Shown piece after piece: positions 16,539 through 25,042 of a stretch of DNA of 64,000 nt. Below the pieces are notes generated by a model, which saw only the letters and a list, made by a program, of their open reading frames with translations, did no database searches and was not told the DNA's origin. The position numbers were made by a program, and so were the translations under genes. This stretch comes from Solimonas fluminis (GTDB lineage: Bacteria; Pseudomonadota; Gammaproteobacteria; Nevskiales; Nevskiaceae): assembly GCF_002930645.1 (NCBI RefSeq), contig NZ_PSNW01000007.1, positions 81,373 to 145,372 of the forward strand, read 5' to 3'. The first letter of the stretch is position 1. The number at the start of each line of letters is the position of its first letter.

Positions 16539-17606
16539 ATGTCCTTGAGCCCTGCCCCCCACCGCCTGCTGCGCGCCGCCGTGACGGCGCCCGTGTTCGA
16601 TTTCTGGAGCCGCCAGTTCGGCAGCATCCAGGCCTGGGACCGCTGCCTGGCACGCGTCGTCGGCCGTCGCGAGGAAGCTCGCGGCGCGGTGACGCTGACG
16701 CTGCAGCCCAACCGCCGCTTCCGCGGCTTCGCCCCCGGCCAGCATGTCAACCTCACCGCCGAGGTGGACGGCGTGCGCCTGACGCGCAGCTACAGTTTCA
16801 CGCAGCCGCCGCGCGCCGACGGCCGCCTGCGCATCACGGTCAAGCAGGTCCAGGGCGGCCGCCTGAGCACCGCGCTGTGCGCCCTGCGCCCCGGCGCCGT
16901 GGTGGAACTGGGCGAACCCTACGGCGGGATGACCCTGCCGCAGGGGCCGGGCCGCTACCTGTTCCTGGCCGCCGGCAGCGGCATCACGCCGCTGATGTCC
17001 CTGAGCCTGGCGCTGGAGCAGAACCCGCAGGCCGAAGCCACGCTGGTCTACTGGGCCCAGCACCGCGACGAGCTGTGCTTCGCCGAGGAGTTGCGCACGC
17101 TGGCGGCACGGCAGCCGCGGCTGCGCCTGCACTTCGCGCTGACGCGCGAACCGCTGCGCCTGGCCGGGGAGTTCGGACGCCGGCTCGACGCCGCGCTGCT
17201 GGACGAGGTGGCGCCGGAGCTGGCGGCTGTGCAGGTCTTCGCCTGCGGGCCGCGCGGCTTTGTCGAACAGGCCCGCGCGCTGGCCCAGGGCCGCGCGCAG
17301 CGCTTCCACGGCGAGGCCTTCACCCCGCCGGAAGCCGCCGGCGGCGGCGCGCCGGTGCGCGTGCAGCTGCGCCGCAGCGGCCAGACGCTGGAAGTGCCGG
17401 CCGGCACCCCGCTGCTGCCGGCGCTGGAAGCCCAGGGCCTGCGACCGGATTCGGGCTGCCGCATGGGGCTGTGCAACACCTGCGCCTGCCGCCTCGTCGA
17501 AGGCGTGGGCCAGAACCTCGACAGCGGCGAAACCATCGCCGAACCGGGCAGCGAACTGCGCATCTGCATCAGCGCCGCCCGCAGCGACCTCACCCTGGAC
17601 CTCTGA
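16539..17606 (+). CDS. desC: Ferredoxin-NAD(P)H reductase-like electron donor of the desaturase (DesC)
   Basis: The 355-residue protein has an FAD-binding barrel (about residues 40-140, RSYSFTQPP), an NAD(P) domain (about 145-250, AAGSGITPLMS, FACGPRGFVE) and a C-terminal plant-type 2Fe-2S domain (about 270-355, GCRMGLCNTCACRLVEG). It passes electrons from NADPH to the desaturase encoded two bases downstream. The ATG at 16539 lies only one base after a GGAAGG ribosome site, whereas the in-frame TTG at 16545 is 7 bases from it, so TTG may be the true start. Confidence 0.92.
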   Translation: MSLSPAPHRLLRAAVTAPVFDFWSRQFGSIQAWDRCLARVVGRREEARGAVTLTLQPNRRFRGFAPGQHVNLTAEVDGVRLTRSYSFTQPPRADGRLRITVKQVQGGRLSTALCALRPGAVVELGEPYGGMTLPQGPGRYLFLAAGSGITPLMSLSLALEQNPQAEATLVYWAQHRDELCFAEELRTLAARQPRLRLHFALTREPLRLAGEFGRRLDAALLDEVAPELAAVQVFACGPRGFVEQARALAQGRAQRFHGEAFTPPEAAGGGAPVRVQLRRSGQTLEVPAGTPLLPALEAQGLRPDSGCRMGLCNTCACRLVEGVGQNLDSGETIAEPGSELRICISAARSDLTLDL

Positions 17607-17608
17607 TC

Positions 17609-18721
17609 ATGACCTCCGCCGCTCTCAACCGTCCCCTGTCCGTTGCCGAGCTGGACGCCTTCGGCGCCGAGCTCGACGCGCTGCGCGCCCGCACCATGGC
17701 GCAGGTCGGCGCCGAGGATGCGCGCTACATCCGCCGCATCGTAGCCACCGTGCGCTACACCGAGGCCGCCGGCCGTGCCCTGCTGTTCTTCGGCGCCTTG
17801 CCGCCGGCCTGGGTGCTGGGCACGCTGCTGCTGGGCCTGTCCAAGATCCTGGAGAACATGGAACTGGGCCACAACGTGATGCACGGCCAGTACGACTGGA
17901 TGCGCGACCCGCACCTCCACGGCAAGACCTACGAGTGGGACATCGTCGGCACCAGCGACAACTGGCGCTACACCCACAACTACAAGCACCACACCTACAC
18001 CAACGTGCGCGGCATGGACGACGACATCGGCTACGGCCTGCTGCGCCTGTTCCCCGAGCAGCGCTGGCGTCCGTTCTACCTGTTCCAGCCGCTGATCGCG
18101 GTGATCTTCGCGCTGCTGTTCCAGTGGGGCGTGGCGATCCAGCGCCTGGAGCTGGGCAAGGTCTTCAGCGGCCGCAAGACCAAGGCCGAGCTGCGCGAGG
18201 AGTTCCGCCCGGTGGGCCGCAAGATGCGCCGCCAGCTGCTGAAGGACTACGTGCTGTTCCCGCTGCTGGCCGGCCCCTTCTTCCTGCCGGTGCTGCTGGG
18301 CAACCTGGTGGCCAACGGCATGCGCAACCTGTGGACCTACGCGGTGATCTTCTGCGGCCACTTCACCGCCGACGCCGAGACCTTCCCCAAGAGCGTGCTG
18401 CAGAACGAGAGCCGCGGCCACTGGTACCTGCGCCAGCTGCGCGGTTCGTCCAACCTCAGCGGCGGCAGGCTGCTGCACATCATGACCGGCAACCTCAGCC
18501 ACCAGATCGAGCATCACCTGTATCCGGACATGCCGGCGCGGCGCTATGCCCAGGTGGCTCCGGAGGTGCGCGCGATCTGCGCCCGCTACGGCCAGAACTA
18601 CAACACCGGCTCGATGTGGAGCCAGTTCGGCCAGGTGATCTGGCGCATCCTGCGGCATGCGCTGCCGAGCCGGCCGGGCAAGGCAGCGCCGCTGGTCGCT
18701 CCGGTGGCGGAAGCCGTCTGA
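17609..18721 (+). CDS. desB: Acyl-CoA delta-9 desaturase (DesB type)
   Basis: The 370-residue membrane di-iron enzyme has three histidine boxes: H88-NVM-H92, H123-NYKHH-128 and H298-QIEHH-303. There are hydrophobic helices near residues 55-80 and 150-175 and again before the third box. It introduces a cis double bond into saturated acyl-CoA at the membrane. The start lies two bases after the desC stop, so the two form an operon with the electron donor first. Regulation by the divergent DesT-type repressor is expected. Confidence 0.93.
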   Translation: MTSAALNRPLSVAELDAFGAELDALRARTMAQVGAEDARYIRRIVATVRYTEAAGRALLFFGALPPAWVLGTLLLGLSKILENMELGHNVMHGQYDWMRDPHLHGKTYEWDIVGTSDNWRYTHNYKHHTYTNVRGMDDDIGYGLLRLFPEQRWRPFYLFQPLIAVIFALLFQWGVAIQRLELGKVFSGRKTKAELREEFRPVGRKMRRQLLKDYVLFPLLAGPFFLPVLLGNLVANGMRNLWTYAVIFCGHFTADAETFPKSVLQNESRGHWYLRQLRGSSNLSGGRLLHIMTGNLSHQIEHHLYPDMPARRYAQVAPEVRAICARYGQNYNTGSMWSQFGQVIWRILRHALPSRPGKAAPLVAPVAEAV

Positions 18722-18790
18722 CCGCCCGCGAAGCCCGTTCGTGCGGAGCCCGTCGAAGCATGAACGGGCCGGCCGCCAAGGTCAGCGGCC

Positions 18791-18821
18791 GTTCACCCTT
18801 CGACAGGCTCAGGGCGAACGG
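18791..18821 (+). repeat. Dispersed repeat, CCTTCGACAGGCTCAGGGCG type
   Basis: This is one copy of a short repeat whose core is CTTCGACAGGCTCAGGGC. Other copies are at 33707-33731, 34601-34622 (inverted) and 34668-34691, with decayed ones at 28611-28630 and 28657-28690. All copies lie outside genes. Confidence 0.75.
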
Positions 18822-18830
18822 CTTCGATCC

Positions 18831-18867
18831 TTACTTGCTCTGCAGCGCTTCCATCAGAGCCGCAGCC
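18831..18867 (-). pseudogene. Remnant duplicate of the tex 3' end
   Basis: Read leftward, these bases encode ALMEALQSK followed by a TAA stop, while the true tex gene ends ALMEALKNK and a stop. The DNA identity is about 29 of 37 bases, with most differences at third codon positions, so this looks like old coding sequence and not chance. No reading frame continues recognisably upstream. It lies about 200 bases beyond the tex stop, between two dispersed repeats. Confidence 0.55.
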
Positions 18868-18982
18868 CGGTTTGCCAGAGGCGAGCCGGGAAGCACCGTC
18901 CAAGCACGCTCCCGGCTTCGCTGCCCGAAAACCGGGCCACCTTTCGACCGTCATACTGGCGAAAGCCGGTATCCGGGCAGGC

Positions 18983-19022
18983 AAAAAAAGCCGCGATGCG
19001 CTCACAGCGCACCGCGGCTTTC
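18983..19022 (-). terminator. Intrinsic terminator of tex
   Basis: AAAGCCGCG and CGCGGCTTT arms with an inner GCGCT/AGCGC stem are followed on the minus strand by a T run (A7 on the plus strand at 18983-18989). It lies just downstream of the tex stop codon. Confidence 0.85.
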
Positions 19023-19032
19023 TTGTGCCTGC

Positions 19033-21348
19033 CTACTTGTTCTTCAGAGCCTCCATCAGCGCCGCGCCCAGCGAGCCCTGCTGCGGCTTGGCCGGCGCCT
19101 GCTGGCGCGGCGGCGGCATGCGGTCGCGCGGGCCGGAAGGCCGTTCGGACGGGCTGCCGCCGCGCGGCGCGCCGGCATCGTCCTTCTTCATGCTGAGCGC
19201 GATGCGCTTGCGCTTCGGATCCACGTCCACCACGCGCACCTTGACCACGTCGCCGGCCTTCACCACCTGGTGCGGGTCCTTGACGAACTTGTCGGCCAGC
19301 TGCGAGACATGCACCAGGCCGTCCTGGTGGACGCCGATATCGACGAAGGCGCCGAAGGCGGCGACGTTGGTCACCGTGCCCTCCAGCATCATGCCGGGCT
19401 TGAGGTCCTTGATGTCGTCGATGCCGTCGGCGAAGTTCGCCGTGCGGAATTCCGGGCGTGGATCGCGGCCGGGCTTTTCCAGCTCGGCGATGATGTCGCG
19501 CACCGTCGGCAGGCCGAAATGCTCGTCGGCGAAGCGCTTCGGGTCGAGCTTGCGCAGCGTCGCGCTGTCGCCCATCAGCGCGCGCAGGTCGCGGCCGCAG
19601 GCGGCGACGATGCGCTCCGCCAGGCCGTAGGCCTCCGGGTGCACCGAGGAGGCATCCAGCGGCTCCGTGCCGTTGGGTATGCGCAGGAAGCCGGCGCACT
19701 GCTCGAAGGTCTTGGGCCCCAGGCGCGACACCTCCAGCAGCTCGCGGCGCGACTTGAAGGCGCCGACGCTGTTGCGGTGCAGGACGATGGCCTCGGCCAG
19801 CGAACCGCCCAGGCCGGATACGCGCGCCAGCAGCGAGGCCGAAGCGGTGTTGAGGTCCACGCCCACGGCGTTCACCGCGTCCTCCACGACCGCGTCCAGG
19901 GCGCGCGCCAGGCGGTACTGGTCCACGTCATGCTGGTACTGGCCCACGCCGATGGACTTGGGCTCGATCTTCACCAGCTCCGCCAGCGGATCCTGCAGGC
20001 GCCGCGCGATCGACACCGCGCCGCGCAGCGACACGTCCAGGTCGGGGAATTCCGCCGCCGCGGCGGCGGAGGCCGAGTACACCGAGGCGCCCGCCTCGCT
20101 GACCGTGACCTTGGTCGGCCGCGCGCCGGCCGGCAGCGCCGACAGCAGCTCCCCGGCCAGCTTGTCGGTCTCGCGGCTGGCGGTGCCGTTGCCGATGGCG
20201 ATCAGCTCCACCTGGTGCTTGGCGATCAGGCGTGCCAGCTCGGCCTGCGCGCCGCGCACGTCGTTGCGCGGCTGGAAGGGATAGACCGTGGCGGTCTCCA
20301 GCAGCTTGCCGGTGCCGTCCACCACCGCCACCTTCACGCCGGTGCGGATGCCGGGGTCCAGGCCCATGGTGGCGCGCGAGCCGGCCGGCGCGGCCAGCAG
20401 CAGGTCCTTGAGGTTGCGCGCGAACACGCGGATCGCCTCTTCCTCGGCGCGCTCGCGCAGCTCGGTCATCAGGTCCATCGACAGCGAAAACGACAGCTTG
20501 ACGCGCCAGGTCCATCGCACCACGTCCATCAGCCAGCTGTCGGCGGCGCCCTTGGCCGGGTCCACCGCGAAGGCCTCGGCGATCATGCGTTCCACCGGCT
20601 TCCACGTGGAAGCATCCTCCGCGTCCACCTCGATCTCCAGGGCCAGCACTTCCTCGTTGCGCCCGCGCAGCATCGCCAGCGCGCGATGGCCCGGCACGGT
20701 GGCCCAGCGCTCGTGGTGGGCGAAGTAGTCGGAGAACTTGGCGCCCGCCTCCTCCTTGCCCTCGAAGACCTTGGCCCGCAGCACGGCGCGCTCCTTCATG
20801 TAGCTGCGCAGGCGGCCCAGCAGGTCGGCGTTCTCGGCGAAGCGCTCCATGACGATGTCGCGTGCGCCGTCCAGCGCGGCCTTCACGTCCGCCACCTCGG
20901 CATTGAGGTACTGCGCGGCCAGCTCGGCCGGCACCACGCCGCGGTCCTCCAGGATCGTCTCGGCCAGCGGGCCCAGGCCCTTCTCGCGCGCGATCTCGGC
21001 CTTGGTGCGGCGCTTGGGCTTGTAGGGCAGGTAGAGGTCTTCCAGCTCCGCCTTGGTCTCCACGCCGGCGATGCGGGCCTCCAGGTCCTCGCTCAGCTTG
21101 CCCTGCGAGCGGATCGACTCCAGCACCGCGGCGCGGCGGGACTCCAGCTCGCGCAGGTAGCCCAGGCGCTCTTCCAGCAGGCGCAGCTGGGTATCGTCCA
21201 GCCCCCCGGTGATTTCCTTGCGGTAGCGCGCGATGAAGGGCACGGTGGCGCCCTCGTCGAGCAGGGCCACGGCCGCGGAAACCTGCTGCGGACGGGCGGC
21301 GATGTCGGCGGAGATCGTGCGGAGGATGCGTTCTGCGGTAGCGGTCAT
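19033..21348 (-). CDS. tex: Tex-family S1 RNA-binding transcription accessory protein
   Basis: The 771-residue protein has the Tex layout: an N-terminal helical region ([17 protein letters not shown]), a YqgF-like domain (about residues 325-450, [15 protein letters not shown]), helix-hairpin-helix repeats (about 490-570, [33 protein letters not shown]) and a C-terminal S1 domain (about 640-715, [26 protein letters not shown]). A Gly/Pro-rich tail follows. Tex binds RNA and acts in transcription and stress tolerance. The length is typical. A predicted promoter places a structured element at the 5' end of its mRNA. Confidence 0.95.
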   Translation of the reverse strand: MTATAERILRTISADIAARPQQVSAAVALLDEGATVPFIARYRKEITGGLDDTQLRLLEERLGYLRELESRRAAVLESIRSQGKLSEDLEARIAGVETKAELEDLYLPYKPKRRTKAEIAREKGLGPLAETILEDRGVVPAELAAQYLNAEVADVKAALDGARDIVMERFAENADLLGRLRSYMKERAVLRAKVFEGKEEAGAKFSDYFAHHERWATVPGHRALAMLRGRNEEVLALEIEVDAEDASTWKPVERMIAEAFAVDPAKGAADSWLMDVVRWTWRVKLSFSLSMDLMTELRERAEEEAIRVFARNLKDLLLAAPAGSRATMGLDPGIRTGVKVAVVDGTGKLLETATVYPFQPRNDVRGAQAELARLIAKHQVELIAIGNGTASRETDKLAGELLSALPAGARPTKVTVSEAGASVYSASAAAAAEFPDLDVSLRGAVSIARRLQDPLAELVKIEPKSIGVGQYQHDVDQYRLARALDAVVEDAVNAVGVDLNTASASLLARVSGLGGSLAEAIVLHRNSVGAFKSRRELLEVSRLGPKTFEQCAGFLRIPNGTEPLDASSVHPEAYGLAERIVAACGRDLRALMGDSATLRKLDPKRFADEHFGLPTVRDIIAELEKPGRDPRPEFRTANFADGIDDIKDLKPGMMLEGTVTNVAAFGAFVDIGVHQDGLVHVSQLADKFVKDPHQVVKAGDVVKVRVVDVDPKRKRIALSMKKDDAGAPRGGSPSERPSGPRDRMPPPRQQAPAKPQQGSLGAALMEALKNK

Positions 21349-21505
21349 GCGGTCGAAAAGCTCGTCGTCGCCGTGCGGCGGAGGCCGCGCGGCGCCGTCT
21401 GGGGATGAGGGAAAGGGTTGGCGAGTAGCTTCCTGTTGCGAGGTAGCCGGCGGGGGCGCCCTTGGGAGATCACCGCGAGCCGGGAATCAAGCTACTCGCC
21501 AACTG
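21349..21505 (-). ncRNA. Candidate structured 5' leader of tex mRNA
   Basis: The arms GTTGGCGAGTAGCTT (21418-21432) and AAGCTACTCGCCAAC (21489-21503) form a perfect 15-bp stem enclosing 56 bases with further internal pairing (CCGG/CCGG and GCGG/CCGC). A promoter (21512-21540) predicts transcription starting about two bases before the outer stem, so the leader RNA would begin with this structure, roughly 70 bases before the tex start codon. No known riboswitch class is recognised. The leader role is inference. Confidence 0.5.
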
Positions 21506-21511
21506 AGGCGA

Positions 21512-21540
21512 ACCATAGGCCGGCAGGCGGCATCTGACAA
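21512..21540 (-). promoter_or_regulatory. Sigma-70-type promoter for tex
   Basis: On the minus strand TTGTCA (21535-21540) and TATGGT (21512-21517) are separated by exactly 17 bases. It lies between the antiporter stop and tex, on the same strand, and points at tex. The start point would be near 21505. Confidence 0.65.
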
Positions 21541-21586
21541 GGCTTGTATTTTCCGCATTTCCGCCGCCGGCCCGGCGGCCTGCCGC

Positions 21587-22837
21587 TCAGATCAGGAACA
21601 AGGCCAGCGCCACCAGCGTCGGCGGCAGCGCTCCCGTCAGCAGGCCGCCGGCGCCGATGGAACCGTCGCGGAAACCGTTCTTGAGCAGGGCGACGCCGGC
21701 GGGATTCGGCGCGTTGGCGATCACCGTGAGGCCGCCGCCGGTCACCGCGCCCGCCACCAGCATGTACTTGGCCTCGTCCGAAATCCCCGTGATCAGCGAG
21801 CCCAGGTAGGTCAGCGCGGCGTTGTCGGTGATCGCGGTCAGGGCCGTGGCGCCGAAGAACAGCGCCAGCGGCGACAGCCCGGAGATGATCGGCTGCAGCC
21901 ACCATTGCTGCATGCCGCCCAGCACCACCAGGCCGGCCAGGAAGAAACCCACCAGCAGGCCTTCCTTGAGGATCAGCGGGCTCTGGTGCGTGTTGTAGGC
22001 CTGGGTGTAGCCGAGGAAGAACAGGAACAGCCCCATGAAGATCACCGGATGGTGGGCGAACACCACGACACCCGCCAGGAAGGCATAGTGGATCAGGCTG
22101 ACCAGCAGGGGGACCGGCGCGGCCGCGCCCTCTTCCTGCAGGGGTTCGGCCAGGTGCCGCCGCATGAACCAGCACATCACGGTCGCGTTGATCATCACCG
22201 CGATCGCCGCGCGCCAGCCGAAGTGCGTCAGCATGAACATCGAATCCCATTGCCAGGTGGCCGCCACCATCAGCACCGGCGGCGCGGCGAAGGAGCTGAG
22301 CGTTCCGCCGATGGAGATGTTGACGAACAGCACGCCCAGGGCCGCGTACTTGAGCCGCTCCGGCAGGGACGTCAGGAACAGCGTGCGCAGCAGCATCAGC
22401 GCCGCCAGCGTCATCGCCGCCGGCTCGGTGATCAGCGAGCCCAGCAGCGGCACCAGCGACAGGCTGAGCCAGACCTGGGCCAGCCGCGTGGAGATCGGCA
22501 GCCAGCCCGCCACCGCCGCCACGAAGCGCCGCACCGACTCCAGCACCGGCCGCGAGGCGGCAACCACCATCACCACGAACACGAACAGCGGCTCGGTGTA
22601 GTGCCGGCTTTCGGCATAGTCCACGGCTTGGGAGCCGCCGACCGTCAGGGCCATGACCACGATCAGCACCGCGGCCCAGAAGCCGAAGACGATCTCCACC
22701 TCGCCGAGCAGGTGCAGCAGGCCGGCGTGGCGCGGATGCCGATGCGCCAGCCTCTCGAACAGCTTGGCGGTAAAGGTGTGCAGCAGGGCGATCGCGAAGA
22801 TGATCGCCGCGGCGACCTCGATGGCGCTGGGGTTCAT
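21587..22837 (-). CDS. Putative Na+/H+ antiporter (Na_H_antiport_3 family)
   Basis: The 416-residue protein is made almost entirely of hydrophobic helices (about 10-11). The signature segments are VNISIGGTLSSFAAPPVLMVA, TAITDNAALTYLGSLI and GGGLTVIANAPNPAGVALL. These are the discontinuous-helix, Asp/Asn-containing regions seen in NhaD-like and related ion transporters. It likely exchanges Na+ for H+ across the inner membrane. It stands between tex and clsB on the same strand, with gaps of 238 and 100 bases, and is probably its own unit. Confidence 0.82.
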   Translation of the reverse strand: MNPSAIEVAAAIIFAIALLHTFTAKLFERLAHRHPRHAGLLHLLGEVEIVFGFWAAVLIVVMALTVGGSQAVDYAESRHYTEPLFVFVVMVVAASRPVLESVRRFVAAVAGWLPISTRLAQVWLSLSLVPLLGSLITEPAAMTLAALMLLRTLFLTSLPERLKYAALGVLFVNISIGGTLSSFAAPPVLMVAATWQWDSMFMLTHFGWRAAIAVMINATVMCWFMRRHLAEPLQEEGAAAPVPLLVSLIHYAFLAGVVVFAHHPVIFMGLFLFFLGYTQAYNTHQSPLILKEGLLVGFFLAGLVVLGGMQQWWLQPIISGLSPLALFFGATALTAITDNAALTYLGSLITGISDEAKYMLVAGAVTGGGLTVIANAPNPAGVALLKNGFRDGSIGAGGLLTGALPPTLVALALFLI

Positions 22838-22937
22838 GCGTCTGGCGCTTTTCAGGGGTGCGGAGCGCCAAGCCTAACCGCCCGCCTCCCGGATGGCCAG
22901 ATGAAGGGCTCCGGCACCGGGGCGAGGCCGGCCGCGG

Positions 22938-24155
22938 CTATGCCGCGTTGCGCTCCTCCGTGATGCCGGCCTCCGACACCTGGGGCCGGTGCTGCGGCAG
23001 TGCCTCGACCCAGCGCGGGAAGCGGCGCAGCAGGCGGAACACGAGATAGGCCGAGGCCTGGCTCCACCAGCGCGGCTTGGGCGTGGCCGGCGGCGGCACC
23101 TCGCGGCAGCTGTGATCCATCAGATGCTGCAGGCGCTCACGCAGCTGCGCGGCGAAGTCGCGGTCGCGGATCAGCAGGTTCGCTTCCAGGTTCAGCGCCA
23201 GGCTCAGGGGATCGAGGTTGCTGGAGCCCACGGTCGCCCAATCGTCGTCGATCACCGCGACCTTGCCGTGCAGCGGGCGCTCGCAGTATTCGAAGATCAC
23301 GGCCCCGGAGCGCAGCAGGTAGTCGTAGAGCGTGACTGCGGCCCAGCGCATGATCGCCTTGTCCGGCGCGCCCTGCAGGATCAGCACGAAGCGCACGCCG
23401 CGGCGGGCGGCCGCGCGCATCTCGCGCAGCAGGCGCACGCCGGGAAAGAAGTAGGCATTGGCGATGATCACCTCGCGCTGTGCGCTGCGGATGGCGGCGC
23501 GGTAGTAGCGCTCGATATCGTCGCGATGCTCCTCGTTGTCGCGCACGATCAGCATGGCGCGCGCCTTGCCCGTGCCTGGAGGAAAGGATTTCAGCGCAGG
23601 GCTGCGCCGCCAGAAACGGCGCCGGCGCGACTGCCGGTCCGGAGACTGCAGCGCCTCCTCCATCAATTCGCGCATGTCCTCCACGACCGGGCCGGCCACT
23701 TCCACGGAGTAGTCCTGCTTGCCCTGGGGCCCGTACTCCCGCAGGTGATCGTAGGAGTAATTGATGCCGCCGATGAACCCGATGGTCCGGTCGATAACCA
23801 CCAGCTTGCGATGCAGGCGACGCAGGGGATTGACCCGGAAATAGCCCAGGAGCTTGGGCTTGGGATCGAAGAAGTGCACCTTCACGCCGGCCTCGGTCAG
23901 GCCGCCGACGAACTCGTCCGAGAGATCGGGCGAACCGTAGTGGTCCATCAGGATCTCGACGCGCGCGCCCTTGCCCGCCGCCTCGATCAGCGCCGCGCGC
24001 AGGTCGCGCCCCACCGGATCGTCGAACAGGATGAAGGTCTCCACCAGCACCTCGCTGCGCGCCGCGCGAATCGCCTCGAACACCCGGGGAAAGAATTCCT
24101 CGCCGTTCTCCAGGAGCCGGAGACTGTTGCCCTCGCGCCAGCATTCGGCCGTCAT
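22938..24155 (-). CDS. clsB: Cardiolipin synthase B (phospholipase D family)
   Basis: The 405-residue protein has two HKD motifs, HRKLVVIDRTIGFIGGIN and HGKVAVIDDDWATVGSSN, which form the phospholipase D active site. N-terminal features (FFPRVFEAIRAARSEVLVETFI) and the absence of membrane helices match ClsB (YbhO). It makes cardiolipin or phosphatidylglycerol by phosphatidyl transfer. Its start overlaps the stop of the upstream exonuclease/phosphatase-family gene by four bases (ATGA), as in the E. coli ybhP-clsB pair. Confidence 0.92.
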   Translation of the reverse strand: MTAECWREGNSLRLLENGEEFFPRVFEAIRAARSEVLVETFILFDDPVGRDLRAALIEAAGKGARVEILMDHYGSPDLSDEFVGGLTEAGVKVHFFDPKPKLLGYFRVNPLRRLHRKLVVIDRTIGFIGGINYSYDHLREYGPQGKQDYSVEVAGPVVEDMRELMEEALQSPDRQSRRRRFWRRSPALKSFPPGTGKARAMLIVRDNEEHRDDIERYYRAAIRSAQREVIIANAYFFPGVRLLREMRAAARRGVRFVLILQGAPDKAIMRWAAVTLYDYLLRSGAVIFEYCERPLHGKVAVIDDDWATVGSSNLDPLSLALNLEANLLIRDRDFAAQLRERLQHLMDHSCREVPPPATPKPRWWSQASAYLVFRLLRRFPRWVEALPQHRPQVSEAGITEERNAA

Positions 24156-24916
24156 ACCTGGATCTCCGCCGTCAGCGCGGCATGATCGGACAGATGCGCC
24201 CAGGGCCTGCGATGCAGCACCTCGGGACGCAGTACGCGAACATTGCGGACGTAGATGCGGTCCAGCGACAGCAGGGGCCAGCGCACCGGGAAGCTGCGCG
24301 CCGCGCGGCCCATCGCCTCGATGAAGACCTCGCGCAGGCTGGAGCAGCGATGCAGGAGGTCATGCGCACGCTGGCGCCAGTCGTTGAAGTCGCCGGCCAC
24401 CAGCAGCGGGGCATCCGGCGGCAGTTCGTCGATCAGCCGGCACATCAGGCGCAGTTGCTCGCGGCGATGGGATTCGCGCAGGCCCAGGTGCACGCAGATG
24501 GAATGGATGTCCTGGCCGGAGCCCGGATGCTTCAACACGCAATGGAGCAAGCCGCGCCGCTCCGGACCTCGCTGGGAGACGTCGAGATTGCGGTAGCTCA
24601 GGATCGGGAACTTGGACAGCAGCGCATTGCCATGGTCCCCCCCGGGGTAGACTGCATTGCGGCCGTAGGCGAAGTCCTTCCATATGGTGTCGGCCAGGAA
24701 TTCGTACTGCGATACCCGGGGCCAGTTCTCATAGCGGGTGGAGTGCTCCTGGTGCGAGCCGATCACCTCCTGCAGGAAGACGATATCGGCACCGACGCCG
24801 CGCACGGCTTCCCGCAGTTCGTGCAGCACGAAGCGGCGGTTGAATACCGTGAACCCCTTATGCGTGTTCAGCGAAAGAATCCTGAACGAAAGGGCCTGTT
24901 GTGCGGGAGCATCCAT
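24152..24916 (-). CDS. ybhP: Endonuclease/exonuclease/phosphatase-family protein (YbhP type)
   Basis: The 254-residue product starts at MDAPAQQALS. It has the family motifs: LSLNTHKGF, IVFLQEVIG, CVHLGLRESHRR, VAGDFNDW, LDRIYVRN and LSDHAALTAEI, giving the full metal and His/Asp catalytic set. The family includes nucleases and lipid phosphodiesterases, and the substrate here is unknown. Coupling to clsB suggests a role in phospholipid metabolism. It is divergent from the ybhN-type gene with 126 bases between. Confidence 0.85.
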   Translation of the reverse strand: MDAPAQQALSFRILSLNTHKGFTVFNRRFVLHELREAVRGVGADIVFLQEVIGSHQEHSTRYENWPRVSQYEFLADTIWKDFAYGRNAVYPGGDHGNALLSKFPILSYRNLDVSQRGPERRGLLHCVLKHPGSGQDIHSICVHLGLRESHRREQLRLMCRLIDELPPDAPLLVAGDFNDWRQRAHDLLHRCSSLREVFIEAMGRAARSFPVRWPLLSLDRIYVRNVRVLRPEVLHRRPWAHLSDHAALTAEIQV

Positions 24917-25042
24917 GTTCCACTCACATCTCAAGTCCGTGGCCCATGGTCGGCCCCGGCGGATGAACAGCGGCTGAAGCAGCCCGCCGGGAACCCCGTG
25001 CAGCCCGCAAGGCTCCAATAAGCCAAAAGGAGCCTTCGTTCC

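Larger units (their letters stand above)
18722..19032. other. 311-base gap with repeats, tex remnant and terminator
   Basis: The gap between desB and tex holds no intact gene. It contains the CTTCGACAGGCTCA repeat (18791-18821), the tex-tail remnant (18831-18867), a GCGAAAGCCGG-type repeat (18947-18977, also found at 40394-40480) and the tex terminator (18983-19022). Confidence 0.7.

Noticed and set aside
17260..21408. A 1382-codon plus-strand open frame across desC, desB and tex
   Set aside because: It runs out of frame through two genes and antisense through tex. Its composition (Arg/Ala/His-rich) is typical of shadow frames in GC-rich DNA.
21418..21503. yybP-ykoY manganese riboswitch, because of GAGTAGC near the 5' end
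   Set aside because: The GGGGAGTAGC form and the second conserved loop are not seen, and here GAGTAGC sits in a perfect 15-bp stem. tex is not a manganese gene.
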